This document shows positions 44,973 to 53,982 of a stretch of DNA of 64,000 bases, piece after piece. The stretch lies in contig NZ_JADEYR010000014.1 of assembly GCF_015209585.1 (NCBI RefSeq), positions 23,754 to 87,753 of the forward strand, given 5' to 3'. The position numbers and the translations under genes are program-made. The notes under the pieces were generated by a model. It was not told the DNA's origin. It did not search any database and saw only the letters and a program-made list of their open reading frames with translations. Every line of letters starts with the position of its first letter. Position 1 is the stretch's first letter. This DNA is from Brachybacterium epidermidis (lineage in GTDB: Bacteria > Actinomycetota > Actinomycetes > Actinomycetales > Dermabacteraceae).

Positions 44973-45650
44973 ATGCGCTCGAACCTGTTCGACGCCTCGA
45001 ACCAGGAGAAGCAGACCAACGACCGCTGGACGCTGCAGTCCTCGAAGATGCTGCGGTGCGCCCTGCACCCGCAGGCACCCGAGATCATCTCCGCGGCCGG
45101 CGCCATGGTCGCCTACCAGGGGCAGATGGACTTCTCGTACCAGGGCTCCGGCGGCGGCATGAAACTGCTGAAGAAGATGGTCAGCGGGGAGGGCGCCAAC
45201 ATGATGCGCACCCGCGGCCACGGCGAGGTGTTCTACGCCCGCCAGGCCCACGAGATCTTCCTGATCCAGCTCGAGGGCGATGCCCTCACCCTGAACACCA
45301 AGAACCTCCTGGCCTTCGACAGCACCATCCAGTGGGACATCCGTGCCCTCGGCGGCGGCGGGATGATGGCCGGCGGTCTGTTCAACCTGTTCCTGCAGGG
45401 GCAGGGCATGGTGGCGGTGACCTCCGACGGCCCACCGATGCTGCTGGACTGCTCGCGCCAGCCCACGTACGTGGACCCGCAGGCAGCCGTGTGCTGGTCG
45501 GCGAACCTGCAGCCCCAGATCAAGAACGACTTCAAGATGGGCTCCCTGATCGGGCGCGGTTCGGGTGAGTCGTTCCAGCTGGCCTTCCACGGCCCCGGCT
45601 TCGTGGTGGTCCAGCCCTCCGAGGGCATTCCGGTCGTCGCTGCTTCCTGA
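44973..45650 (+). CDS. AIM24-family protein
   Basis: A 225-residue AIM24/TIGR00266-type beta-prism protein: SKMLRCALHPQAPEIISAAGAMVAYQGQMDF, then FLIQLEGDALTLNTKNLLAF and a Gly/Met-rich GGGGMMAGGLFNLFLQGQG. The family is widespread but without known biochemistry. The ATG at 44973 follows GAAGGGGGAA. It lies 67 bases before the ATP-grasp/alpha-E gene on the same strand, but that gene has its own leaderless box, so co-transcription is uncertain. Confidence 0.88.
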   Translation: MRSNLFDASNQEKQTNDRWTLQSSKMLRCALHPQAPEIISAAGAMVAYQGQMDFSYQGSGGGMKLLKKMVSGEGANMMRTRGHGEVFYARQAHEIFLIQLEGDALTLNTKNLLAFDSTIQWDIRALGGGGMMAGGLFNLFLQGQGMVAVTSDGPPMLLDCSRQPTYVDPQAAVCWSANLQPQIKNDFKMGSLIGRGSGESFQLAFHGPGFVVVQPSEGIPVVAAS

Positions 45651-45705
45651 GCCCCGAGGCGACCGGCGGGTCAGCCACGAGCCGCCGGTCGCCATCACTG
45701 CCGCC

Positions 45706-45711
45706 TACGAT
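45706..45711 (+). promoter_or_regulatory. -10 box of leaderless promoter for the ATP-grasp/alpha-E gene
   Basis: TACGAT is followed by six bases and the GTG start at 45718; no ribosome binding site is seen. Confidence 0.5.
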
Positions 45712-45717
45712 GAACCG

Positions 45718-47967
45718 GTGAGCTCCTCCACCCCCCGCTCGCTCGAGGTCGAACTCGATGCCCTGGGTCCCACCGCTCTGCGCAAGGCATCCTCCGATGC
45801 CGGCGCCATGTTCGCGGCCGACGTCTCCGGTGCGGCCCCCGGGATGATCGACCCCCTGCCGATGGTGGTCACCGCTTCCGACTGGGAGCACCTGGCGGGC
45901 GGTCTGGTGCAGCGTGCACGCCTGATGGACGCGCTGTACGCGGACCTCTACGGCCCCCGCACCGTGTTCGGCTCCGATGTGGCACCCACCGCGCAGCTGC
46001 TCAACGACCCGGCATACCTGCGCACCGCCGTGGGCATCCCCGCCCGCGGGTCCCACAGCCTGTTCGCCCTCACCTGCACCGTGGGCCGCGCGGCCGACGG
46101 CGAGTGGAAGGTGATCCGCGACGAGATCGACGTCCCGCACGGGGCGGGCGCCGCCCTGGAGATGCGCCGGGTGCTGTCCCGCTGCGCCCCAGGCCTGTAC
46201 CGCTCCACCGAGCTGCGCCGCCTGCACCCCTTCTTCGATCGGATCCGCGCTGCGCTGGACCATCGCGGGCGCACTGACGGCGGCGCGGGCCGGGCCGTGG
46301 TGCTGATGGGGCAGGAGGAGAATCCCTTGCGGGCCTTCGACCACCACTGGTTCGCGAACCTCCTGGGCGCCCCCGTGGTCTCCGCCACCGACCTGCGCAC
46401 CGGTGCCGGGTCGCTCACCCTGCGCGTACCCGGCGTGCAGGCCGATCCGGCCGAGGCCGTGGACACCCTGATCCGTCTGGCCCCCTCCGGGCAGGTGGAC
46501 CCCTTGGACCTGGGCCCCACTCCCCTGCGCGGTGTGACGGGACTGGTGGAGGCTGCACGCAACGGCGACGTCGAGGTGCTCAATCCGCTGGGGGCCGGGC
46601 TGCTGGAGAACCCCGCACTGCGCAGCGCCCTGCCCGACCTGTGCCGGCAGATGCTCCATGAGGACCTGGTGCTCCGCTCCGCCTCCGAGGAGAACGGCAC
46701 CGCCTGGTCCCCCGTGCTGTCCTTGGACCCGAGCGGCGCGGTGGAGCCCGTCGAACGACCCGTCACCCTGCAGCTGATGGTCCTGGCCGGGCACGACGGG
46801 TACGAGGTGCTGCCCGGCGGCGTGGCCACCACCGTGGACGATGCCCCGCCCGCGGTGAAGGACGTATGGGTACTGGTGCCGGAGTCCGACAGCGCCGGCG
46901 CAGCCGCACCGGCATCCCCCACCACCGTCAGCCGCTCGGTGCTGCCTGCGTACCCCGCGATGACCCGCTCGATCGGCTCGGACCTGTTCTGGTTCGGCCG
47001 CTACCTGGAGCGGGTGGACCTGACCGCGCGCCTGCTGCGCACCATGCTGGACACCACCAACGATCTCGGCTCCGAGCGCGGCAGCAGTGCGCGCACCGCG
47101 CTGTCGGTGCTGCTGAGGGCCATCACGGACGTCACCACCACCTTCCCCGGCTTCCACCGGATCGACCTGCAGGACGCCGAGGAGGTGCACACCGAGATCG
47201 CCTCCCTGCTGACCGCGGTGGACCGACCCGGCTCCCTCGCGCAGTCGTTCTCGGCTCTCGCCCACACCACCCGCACCCTGCGGGACCTGGTCTCCGATGA
47301 CATCTGGCCGGTGATCGCGCGCATGCGGGCGCGGATCCGCTCCCTGTCCCGCATGGAGTCCCAGCCGCTGGAGCCTGCCCTCACCGACATCATCGACGGC
47401 TGCCTCACCCTCTCCGGTGCCGTCACCGACTCGATGCCGCGCAACATCGGGTGGGACCTCACCGAGACCGGCCGCCGCATCGAGCGCACCCTGGGGCTGC
47501 TGGCACTGCTGCGCGCCAGCCTGGGCCACCGCAGGCCGGGAGCATCCGAGGCGCGCATCACCCAGGCGGTCGCGGTGATCACCGAGTCCGGAGCCTCCTA
47601 CCGGCGCTACTACCATGCCGCGGTCCAGCCGGAGCTGCTGCTGGAGCTGCTGCTGGCCGACGCCACCCTGCCGCGCTCGCTCGCCTTCCAGCTGGAGCGC
47701 CTGGGTGCCGGCCTGGACCGCCTGCCCGAGCCCCCGCCCTCGCCCGAGCTGCGGGCGCCTCTGAGCGCACTGCGCACCCGCGTCGGCGGCTGGACGCCCC
47801 GCGACCTGCTGCGCCCGGTCGGCGATCCCGCCGACGACGCTCCCACCGTGCTGCTGGACGAAGCCAGCTCCGCGATCTCCTCGCTGCGCGAACTGGCCGG
47901 TGCGCTCGAGGACGTCTACTTCCGGCCCACCGAGTCCACCGCCCCCTGGGGGTTCGACGATGTCTGA
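45718..47967 (+). CDS. Circularly permuted ATP-grasp / alpha-E (DUF403) fusion protein
   Basis: A 749-residue fusion. The first 420 residues fit the circularly permuted type 2 ATP-grasp family (RLMDALYADLYGPRTV, then AVVLMGQEENPLRAFDHHWF). The last 310 residues are an alpha-E domain beginning SIGSDLFWFGRYLERVDLTARLLRTM. In most genomes these are two genes followed by a transglutaminase-like gene, as here. ATP-grasp folds ligate carboxylates to amines, so the set is predicted to make and break amide bonds on peptides or proteins. Some ATP-grasp residues look divergent (GQEEN where relatives often have GPxN). Its stop overlaps the next gene by eight bases. Confidence 0.9.
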   Translation: MSSSTPRSLEVELDALGPTALRKASSDAGAMFAADVSGAAPGMIDPLPMVVTASDWEHLAGGLVQRARLMDALYADLYGPRTVFGSDVAPTAQLLNDPAYLRTAVGIPARGSHSLFALTCTVGRAADGEWKVIRDEIDVPHGAGAALEMRRVLSRCAPGLYRSTELRRLHPFFDRIRAALDHRGRTDGGAGRAVVLMGQEENPLRAFDHHWFANLLGAPVVSATDLRTGAGSLTLRVPGVQADPAEAVDTLIRLAPSGQVDPLDLGPTPLRGVTGLVEAARNGDVEVLNPLGAGLLENPALRSALPDLCRQMLHEDLVLRSASEENGTAWSPVLSLDPSGAVEPVERPVTLQLMVLAGHDGYEVLPGGVATTVDDAPPAVKDVWVLVPESDSAGAAAPASPTTVSRSVLPAYPAMTRSIGSDLFWFGRYLERVDLTARLLRTMLDTTNDLGSERGSSARTALSVLLRAITDVTTTFPGFHRIDLQDAEEVHTEIASLLTAVDRPGSLAQSFSALAHTTRTLRDLVSDDIWPVIARMRARIRSLSRMESQPLEPALTDIIDGCLTLSGAVTDSMPRNIGWDLTETGRRIERTLGLLALLRASLGHRRPGASEARITQAVAVITESGASYRRYYHAAVQPELLLELLLADATLPRSLAFQLERLGAGLDRLPEPPPSPELRAPLSALRTRVGGWTPRDLLRPVGDPADDAPTVLLDEASSAISSLRELAGALEDVYFRPTESTAPWGFDDV

Positions 47968-48925
47968 GCAGCTGCCCCCGGTCCCGCTGCGCCTGGACGA
48001 CCACAGCGCGGTGAAGGCCGTCGACTACTCCGTGCACCACCTGACCTCGTACACCTACGCCAAGCCCGTCAGCCGCAACTACGGCCGCGCGCACGTGGAG
48101 CCCCGGGCCACCCCCTACCAGCGAGTGCTCTCCCACGAGGTCTCCGTGGACCCTGCTCCCGCCCGGCTCAGCACGCACACCGACTTCTACGGCAACTCCT
48201 CGACCTACCTGCTGGTGGATGAGCACCACGATCACCTGGAGGTGCACTCCCGGGCACGGGTCTCCGTGGCCGAGCGGCGCTACCCCAGCGAGACCATGTC
48301 CCGCCCGTTCGAGAGCTGCCGCCCGGAGAACTGGGGCCCGCTGATGCCGGCGGCCAGCATCGACTTCACCCAGCCGTCGCCCCGGATCCGCACCGGTGGG
48401 GCAGTCGAGGAGATCGCCTCCGAGGTGTTCGTCCCCGAGCGCCCCACCGGCGAGTGCCTGGCCCACCTCACCGCGCTGATCCACACCGACTTCACCTATG
48501 ACTCCGGGGCCACCACGGTGACCTCGACCCTGGAGGAGGTGCTCAGCGCCCGGCACGGCGTGTGCCAGGACTTCGCCCACGTGGGCGTGGCGGTGGCACG
48601 GTCCGCCGGGCTGGCCGCCCGGTACGTCTCGGGCTACCTGCGCACCGCGCGCAGTACCGACGGGGCGCTCGGCACCCAGCCGGACGGCGAGATGGTGGGC
48701 TCGGCCGCCTCCCACGCCTGGCTGAGCGTGCTGGTGCCCGGGACGGGCTGGGTGGACATCGATCCCACCAACCGCACCTTCGTCGATCAGCGCTTCGTGA
48801 CCACCGCCTGGGGACGCGACTACACCGATGTGCCCCCGCTCAAGGGGATCGTGGTGGGTCCGCCCGGAGCCACCAGCACGCTGTCGGTCGCGGTGGGTGT
48901 GGTACCGGTGAGCACACAGGGCTGA
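47960..48925 (+). CDS. Transglutaminase-like cysteine protease family protein
   Basis: A 321-residue protein. The N-terminal beta domain (VDYSVHHLTSYTYAKPVSRNYGRAHVEPR) is typical of bacterial transglutaminase-family proteins. The catalytic triad is intact: Cys in ARHGVCQDFAHV, His in AASHAWLSVLVP and Asp in WVDIDPTNRTFV. It lacks a signal peptide. With the ATP-grasp/alpha-E gene it overlaps by eight bases, implying a joint function in peptide or amide modification. It may hydrolyse bonds that the ligase forms. Confidence 0.93.
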   Translation: MSEQLPPVPLRLDDHSAVKAVDYSVHHLTSYTYAKPVSRNYGRAHVEPRATPYQRVLSHEVSVDPAPARLSTHTDFYGNSSTYLLVDEHHDHLEVHSRARVSVAERRYPSETMSRPFESCRPENWGPLMPAASIDFTQPSPRIRTGGAVEEIASEVFVPERPTGECLAHLTALIHTDFTYDSGATTVTSTLEEVLSARHGVCQDFAHVGVAVARSAGLAARYVSGYLRTARSTDGALGTQPDGEMVGSAASHAWLSVLVPGTGWVDIDPTNRTFVDQRFVTTAWGRDYTDVPPLKGIVVGPPGATSTLSVAVGVVPVSTQG

Positions 48926-49094
48926 CAGGGTTCCCTCGCTCACGCAGGGCCCGCACAGCGCACCCGAGGACACGCTCGCCGTTTCGGGCTGAACGGTCTC
49001 CTTCCGCAGGTAACAGGGCGTAACCTGGATTCCTCCTGAGTACGAGAGAAGGAATCCCCCATGAGTTCACCCGCCCCCGGGCCCGGCGCCTCCG

Positions 49095-50009
49095 GTGCGC
49101 CGGCTCCCGCTCCGCTCCCCGCCCAGCACGGCGATCCCTGCACCGAAGGCTCTCGCCAAGGCGCTCGAGGACGGCATGTACGCCAAGGCGACCACGCCCT
49201 ACGGCCGCATGTTCCTGCTGTCCCTGACCGGCGGCGCGTTCATCGCCTGGGGCTTCATCTACATGGTCACCTCCCAGCAGGGGATGACCGAATGGCCCAC
49301 CGGCATCGCCAAGGTCCTCGGCGGTGTCGTGTTCTCCGTGGGCCTGGGACTGGTCGTGATGAGCGGATCGGACCTGTTCACCGGCACCACCATGACCGTC
49401 ATGCCGTGGCTGTCCAAGCGGATCACCGCCGGCAAGATGCTCGCTCACTGGGGCATCTCCATCACCGGCAACTTCATCGGCTCCGCGCTGATGGCGCTGC
49501 TGATCCTGCTGGCCGGCGTGCACGCCTCCAATGGCGGGGCATGGGGCCTGATCACGCTGAACACCTCGCTGGCCAAGGTCTCCTACGACTGGCCGCGCGC
49601 CTTCTTCCTGGGCCTGCTGGCCAACTTCGCCGTGTGCCTCGCGGTGTGGATCGCGACCGCCGGCAAGACGGTCACCGACAAGATCCTCGCCGTGATCGGC
49701 CCGATCTCGCTGTTCGTGGCCACCGGCCTCGAGCACTCGGTGGCCAACATGTTCATGCTGCCGATGGGCCTGATGGTCAAGTACGGCGCGGGGGACGAGT
49801 TCTGGAACGGTGCCGCCGTCCAGGAGGCCGGAGTGACCGTCGATGACTTCGCGGCGCTGACGCCGCTGTCCGTGGTGTGGGACAACCTGATCCCGGTGAT
49901 CCTCGGCAACATCGTCGGCGGTGCCGTGTTCGTGGGCGTCTACTTCTGGCTGGCCTACAACAAGCCGGAGACCTCCGCCGCGAAGGAAGAGGCCCGCAAG
50001 GACAGCTGA
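49095..50009 (+). CDS. Formate/nitrite transporter (FNT) family channel, 5' end frameshifted
   Basis: The protein has six helices and FNT signatures: ALAKALEDGMYAKATTPYGRM, LTGGAFIAWGFIYMV, GLVVMSGSDLFTGTTM, SITGNFIGSALM and a C-terminal IVGGAVFVGVYFW. It passes formate, nitrite or a similar small anion. The literal frame starts at GTG 49095 without an RBS. An ATG at 49061 has AGAAGG before it and begins MSSPAPGPGASG; dropping one C from the CCCC at 49117-49120 joins that start to PSTAIPAPKALAKAL. The true start is therefore probably 49061 and the sequence carries an extra C. Confidence 0.85.
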   Translation: MRRLPLRSPPSTAIPAPKALAKALEDGMYAKATTPYGRMFLLSLTGGAFIAWGFIYMVTSQQGMTEWPTGIAKVLGGVVFSVGLGLVVMSGSDLFTGTTMTVMPWLSKRITAGKMLAHWGISITGNFIGSALMALLILLAGVHASNGGAWGLITLNTSLAKVSYDWPRAFFLGLLANFAVCLAVWIATAGKTVTDKILAVIGPISLFVATGLEHSVANMFMLPMGLMVKYGAGDEFWNGAAVQEAGVTVDDFAALTPLSVVWDNLIPVILGNIVGGAVFVGVYFWLAYNKPETSAAKEEARKDS

Positions 50010-50086
50010 CCCGGAGACAGCTGTCCCTAAGGGCAGCCTGCCCTGGTGGGCCGGGCTCCCGCCCGCCCCGCCGCTCGACCACCATC

Positions 50087-50116
50087 GCGCACCCCTCGGA
50101 GCATCGTGGGGTGCGC
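50087..50116 (+). terminator. Stem-loop after the FNT gene
   Basis: GCGCACCCC pairs with GGGGTGCGC around a 12-base loop, 78 bases after the FNT stop. GGGGTGCGT recurs at 50118. No T-run follows, so function as terminator is uncertain. A TATAAA at 50175-50180 downstream may be the -10 of the next gene. Confidence 0.45.
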
Positions 50117-50251
50117 AATGCTGCCAGGGGTGCGTCAGCCCCCTCACACCACCCTCTCCCCCACGAATTCCGCGTATAAAGTGGTGCGGAAATCTGCGCG
50201 CTGCGGCGCGCTCCCGTCCGGCGCATCCGTGCGCCACGAGACCGAGGTGAG

Positions 50252-51718
50252 ATGTCCTCCTCCCCGCAGTCCCTCCGCCTGGCCGTCATCGGATCCGGCC
50301 CCGCCGGCGTGTACGCCGCAGAGACCCTGCTGCGCTCCGAGCCCGTGAAGTCCGGGCGCCTGGAGGTCCAGGCCGACATCTTCGACAGGCTCCCCGCCCC
50401 GTTCGGGCTGATCCGCTACGGCGTGGCCCCGGACCATCCGCGCATCAAGGGGATCATCACCGCGCTGCACCGCATCCTGGGCCGCGGCGACATCCGCTTC
50501 CTGGGGCACGTGGAGTTCGGCACCGATCTGACCATCGAGGACCTGCGCGAGCACTACGACGCGGTCGTGTTCGCCACCGGCGCCCTGAAGGACGCCGACC
50601 TGGACATCCCCGGCATCGAACTGGACGGCTCCTACGGTGCCGCCGACTTCGTGGCCTGGTACGACGGGAACCCGGACTATCCGCGCACCTGGCCGCTGGA
50701 GGCCGAGCAGGTCGCGGTGATCGGCAACGGCAACGTGGCCCTCGACGTGGCCCGTGTGCTGTCCAAGAGCGCCGACGAGCTGCTGCGCACCGAGATCCCC
50801 GCCAACGTGCACGAGGGGCTGGCCGCCGCCCGCACCACCGATGTGCACGTGTTCGGCCGCCGCGGACCCGCCCAGGCAAAGTTCTCGCCGCTGGAGACCC
50901 GCGAGCTGGCCCACCCCAAGGGTGTGCAGGTGGTCATGGACCCCCGCGACCTCGAGCAGATCAGCGAGGCCGAATGGGAGGCCATCAAGGCCGACAAGCG
51001 CACCGACCAGGTGGTGCAGAGCTTCGTGAACTGGCTCGAGGAGCAGCAGCGCCGCGAGGCCGCGGGCGAGGAGCCCACCGACCACCACGGCGGGCCCGTC
51101 ACCCGGCGCCTGCACATGCACTTCTGGCATCGGCCCGTCGAGGTGCTCGGCGAGGACGGGAACGTCACCGGCATGCGCTTCGAGCGCACCCGGCTCGACG
51201 AGGAGGGGCGCCTGGAGGGTACCGGCGAGTTCGTCGACTACGAGATGCAGGCCGTGTACCGGGCGGTGGGGTACTTCGGCAGCGAGCTTGCCGGGATCCC
51301 CTACGACTCCTCCCGCGGCGTGATCAGCAACGTCGCCGGCCGTGTCACCGAGGCGGATGGCACCGTGCTGCCGGGCCTGTACGCCAACGGCTGGATCAAG
51401 CGCGGCCCCGTCGGCCTGATCGGCGCGACGAAGTCCGATGCGATCGAGACCGTGGGCTCCCTGCTGGAGGACCTCGAGTCCGGGCAGCTGCCCACCGCGC
51501 CGGAGCGCGACAACGACGCGATCGTGCGCCTGCTGGACTCCCGCGGGGTGCAGTACACGACGTGGGAGGGCTGGATGGCGCTGGACGCGCACGAGAAGGC
51601 CCTCGGTGCGGCCGCGGTGGATGCCGACGGCCAGCCGCGCGCCCGCATCAAGGTCGTGGACCGCGAGGAGATGGTCCGCATCGCCCGCGAGGGCGCACCG
51701 CAGCCCACGCACGCCTGA
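50252..51718 (+). CDS. fprA: Ferredoxin/flavodoxin--NADP+ reductase, FprA type
   Basis: A 488-residue adrenodoxin-reductase-like flavoenzyme. The FAD site is LAVIGSGPAGVYAAETLL, followed by FDRLPAPFGLIRYGVAPDHPRIK; the NADP site is VAVIGNGNVALDVARVL, then DVHVFGRRGPAQAKFSPLE and the C-terminal GWIKRGPVGLIGATKSDA. It moves electrons between NADPH and ferredoxin in the cytoplasm. The start has GAGGTGAG directly before the ATG. It is monocistronic by position. Confidence 0.96.
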   Translation: MSSSPQSLRLAVIGSGPAGVYAAETLLRSEPVKSGRLEVQADIFDRLPAPFGLIRYGVAPDHPRIKGIITALHRILGRGDIRFLGHVEFGTDLTIEDLREHYDAVVFATGALKDADLDIPGIELDGSYGAADFVAWYDGNPDYPRTWPLEAEQVAVIGNGNVALDVARVLSKSADELLRTEIPANVHEGLAAARTTDVHVFGRRGPAQAKFSPLETRELAHPKGVQVVMDPRDLEQISEAEWEAIKADKRTDQVVQSFVNWLEEQQRREAAGEEPTDHHGGPVTRRLHMHFWHRPVEVLGEDGNVTGMRFERTRLDEEGRLEGTGEFVDYEMQAVYRAVGYFGSELAGIPYDSSRGVISNVAGRVTEADGTVLPGLYANGWIKRGPVGLIGATKSDAIETVGSLLEDLESGQLPTAPERDNDAIVRLLDSRGVQYTTWEGWMALDAHEKALGAAAVDADGQPRARIKVVDREEMVRIAREGAPQPTHA

Positions 51719-51752
51719 GCCGCGCACGAGCAGCAGGCACCCCGCCGCTATA

Positions 51753-51770
51753 GTGGAATGATTGTTCCAC
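51753..51770. promoter_or_regulatory. Inverted repeat operator 1 of the TetR cassette
   Basis: GTGGAA and TTCCAC flank TGATTG, preceded by CTATA and followed by ATCGAGAGG. The same element recurs at 53948, next to the tetR gene. It lies 18 bases before the oxidoreductase ATG and overlaps a plausible promoter (CTATAGT as -10). Confidence 0.8.
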
Positions 51771-51787
51771 AATCGAGAGGCGATCCC

Positions 51788-52765
51788 ATGCTCACCATCA
51801 CCTACGACCGCTTCGGCGATCCCGCCGACGTCCTGCGCACCGCCGAGGCCGATGCCCCTGTTCCGGCCGCCGGCGAGGCGCTGCTGAGGATGTCGCTGAG
51901 CCCGATCCACCACCACGACCTGTGGACGATCCGCGGCTCCTACGGCGTCCGCCCCGCGCTGCCCTCCGGCGCCGGCAGCGAGGCCGTCGCGGTGGTGGAG
52001 GCGCTCGGCGAGGGCGTCGAGGGCTACGCCGTCGGCGACCGTGTCGCGGCGACCGGGATCACCGGAGCCTGGGCGGAGCTGTTCACCGCCCCCGCCTCCT
52101 CGCTGGTCCCGGTGCCGGCCGAGCTGCCGGACGAGTCCGCCGCCCAGCTCGTGGCCATGCCCTTCAGCGCCGTCTCCCTGCTCGAGCACCTCGACCTCGC
52201 TCCCGGCGAGGTGCTCGTGCAGAACGCCGCGACCGGGGCCGTCGGCCGCCTCGTCGCGCAGTTCGCTCGGCTGCGCGGGATCCGCGTCATCAGCCTGGTG
52301 CGGCGCGGCAGCGGCGTCGAGGAGCTCGCCGCGCAGGGCATCGGGGACGTCGTCGCCACCGATCGGGAGGACTGGCAGGAGCAGGCGCGTGCGCTGATCG
52401 GAGAGGCGCGCGTCGCGGCGGGGCTGGACTCCGTGGGCGGCGAGGCGGCGGGCCAGGTGCTCTCGCTGCTCGGGGACGGCGGTCGCCTGGTGGTCTTCGG
52501 GGCGATGGGCGACTCGACCATGGCGCTCCCCTCGGGCCCGATCATCTTCCGCGATCTGAAGGTCGAGGGCTTCTGGGGCTCCCGGATCTCGGCGGAGATG
52601 GCGCCGGAGGTGCGTCGCCGGCTCATCGGCGAGATCTTCTCCGGCCTGCTCTCCGGCGAGGTCACCCTGCCGGTCGCGGCCACCTTCCCGCTGGAGGAGG
52701 TCGCCGCCGCCGTGGCGGCCACGCTGACCGACGGCCGACAGGGCAAGGTGCTGCTGCGCCCGTGA
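51788..52765 (+). CDS. Zinc-type/quinone oxidoreductase (MDR family)
   Basis: A 325-residue medium-chain dehydrogenase of the quinone-oxidoreductase group. It has SPIHHHDLWTIRGSYG and PSGAGSEAVAVVEALGEGV at the N-terminus, VQNAATGAVGRLVAQFA as the NADPH fold, and a C-terminal LTDGRQGKVLLRP. The structural zinc cysteines are absent, so it is the zinc-free NADPH-quinone or enal reductase type. GAGAGG precedes ATG 51788. The operator upstream ties it to the TetR gene of the same cassette, pointing to detoxification of reactive electrophiles. Confidence 0.9.
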   Translation: MLTITYDRFGDPADVLRTAEADAPVPAAGEALLRMSLSPIHHHDLWTIRGSYGVRPALPSGAGSEAVAVVEALGEGVEGYAVGDRVAATGITGAWAELFTAPASSLVPVPAELPDESAAQLVAMPFSAVSLLEHLDLAPGEVLVQNAATGAVGRLVAQFARLRGIRVISLVRRGSGVEELAAQGIGDVVATDREDWQEQARALIGEARVAAGLDSVGGEAAGQVLSLLGDGGRLVVFGAMGDSTMALPSGPIIFRDLKVEGFWGSRISAEMAPEVRRRLIGEIFSGLLSGEVTLPVAATFPLEEVAAAVAATLTDGRQGKVLLRP

Positions 52766-52781
52766 GCAGCATGCCGCAGCA

Positions 52782-52821
52782 CGAGGAGCCCCGGCGGGAT
52801 CGATCCCGCCGGGGCTCCTCG
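52782..52821. terminator. Perfect 40-bp palindrome, bidirectional terminator
   Basis: Two 20-base arms are exact reverse complements with ATCGAT at the centre. It lies 16 bases after the oxidoreductase stop and 36 bases after the convergent ohr gene's stop, so it can terminate both. Confidence 0.9.
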
Positions 52822-52857
52822 CACCTGCCCGACGCCTGCCGGCCGGACGCGGGGCGG

Positions 52858-53280
52858 TCAGTCGTCGGTGACGGTGACGACCACCGGGATGTTGCCCCGG
52901 GTGGCGTTCGAGTACGGGCACACCTGGTGCGCGGCGTCGGCCAGCGCCTGGGCGGTGTCGTGGTCGAGCTCCGGGATGACCACCTCGAGCTCGACGGCGA
53001 GCGAGAAGCCGCCGGACTCCTCCGAGCCGATGGTGACGCGGGCGCCGACGCTCGAGCCGTCGATCGCGACCTTCTGCTGCCGGGCGACGGCCTGCAGGGC
53101 GGAGTGGAAGCAGGCGGAGTACCCGGCGGCGAAGAGCTGCTCGGGGTTGGCGCCGGCGCCGGTGCCGCCCATGGCGGTCGGGACGGCGAGGTCGAAGGCG
53201 AGATCCGACTCGGCGACATCGACGTGGCCGTCGCGGCCGCCGCCGGTGGCCAGGGCTTCGGTGGTGTAGAGGGGCTTCAT
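52858..53280 (-). CDS. Ohr/OsmC-family organic hydroperoxide reductase
   Basis: A 140-residue Ohr-type protein: MKPLYTTEALATGGGRDGHV, NPEQLFAAGYSACFHSAL (first redox Cys) and VCPYSNATRGNI (second Cys). These cysteines reduce organic peroxides with lipoyl or thiol donors. The ATG overlaps the tetR stop by four bases, so the repressor and Ohr are coupled. Ohr is usually controlled by the MarR protein OhrR; control by TetR here is unusual. Confidence 0.93.
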   Translation of the reverse strand: MKPLYTTEALATGGGRDGHVDVAESDLAFDLAVPTAMGGTGAGANPEQLFAAGYSACFHSALQAVARQQKVAIDGSSVGARVTIGSEESGGFSLAVELEVVIPELDHDTAQALADAAHQVCPYSNATRGNIPVVVTVTDD

Positions 53281-53873
53281 GGGTGTCCTTGCTCCTGGTT
53301 CTGGAGTGCGGTGAGGGCGGAGTCGATCGCGGCGGTGGCCGCATCCCGGTCCACCCGGGTCATGACCAGCGCGCTGATCAGCAGCGCGACGCAGGTCTCG
53401 ACGAGCTGCGCGCGCTCCTGCGGCGACTGGTCGGGGCGTCGGGCCTGCACGCCGCGGGTGAAGGCGGCGAGCAGCTCGGCGCGATAGGCGCGCACGGCCT
53501 CGGCGATCCCGTCGTCCCGGGCGAGCCCGGAGCAGGCGGTGTTCACCAGCAGGCATCCGTCGGAGAGGGTGCGGCCGGACGGGTCCGCGAACAGCGCGCG
53601 GGCCGCGAGGAAGTAGCGCTCGAGAGCATCGGGGGCGACCTCGGGCGCGCGCAGCGGGGCGAGCCCGGGGCGGACGACGCGCTCGAGGTAGTCCTCGATC
53701 GCGGCGTCGAACAGACCGCGCTTGGAGCCGAAGGCGTGGTAGATGCTGCTGGCGTTCAGTCCGGTGGCCCGCTGGAGGCTCGCCATGGAGGCGCCCTCGT
53801 ACCCTTCGCTCCAGAACACGTCGCGGGCGGAGCGCACGGTGTCCTCCCGCACGAAGGCGGACTGTCGTCCCAT
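53277..53873 (-). CDS. TetR-family transcriptional repressor
   Basis: A 198-residue TetR protein. The HTH lies in VREDTVRSARDVFWSEGYEGASMASLQRATGLNASSIYHAFGSKRGLF. The ligand domain is helical, with a Cys pair region LLVNTACSG that could sense thiol-reactive compounds. ATG 53873 has AGGAGGG before it; upstream frame is not conserved. It should bind the two nearly identical operators at 51753 and 53948 and thereby control the oxidoreductase, itself and ohr. Confidence 0.93.
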   Translation of the reverse strand: MGRQSAFVREDTVRSARDVFWSEGYEGASMASLQRATGLNASSIYHAFGSKRGLFDAAIEDYLERVVRPGLAPLRAPEVAPDALERYFLAARALFADPSGRTLSDGCLLVNTACSGLARDDGIAEAVRAYRAELLAAFTRGVQARRPDQSPQERAQLVETCVALLISALVMTRVDRDAATAAIDSALTALQNQEQGHP

Positions 53874-53947
53874 GCCCCCTCCTGCTCGCTGCCTGCTCGT
53901 CGTCGTTCCTCGCCCGGGCTGTCGGCGCCGGGCACAGCCCACTATAG

Positions 53948-53963
53948 TGGAACGATCATTCCA
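53948..53963. promoter_or_regulatory. Inverted repeat operator 2 of the TetR cassette
   Basis: TGGAA and TTCCA flank CGATCA, preceded by CTATAG and followed by ATCGAG, matching operator 1 in arms, spacing and flanks. It is upstream of tetR and of a truncated plus-strand reading frame. Confidence 0.8.
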
Positions 53964-53982
53964 ATCGAGCTCGGAGGTCGCG

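Noticed and set aside
50144..53344. 1066-residue minus-strand open frame
   Set aside because: Spans several real genes on the plus strand, with biased antisense composition.
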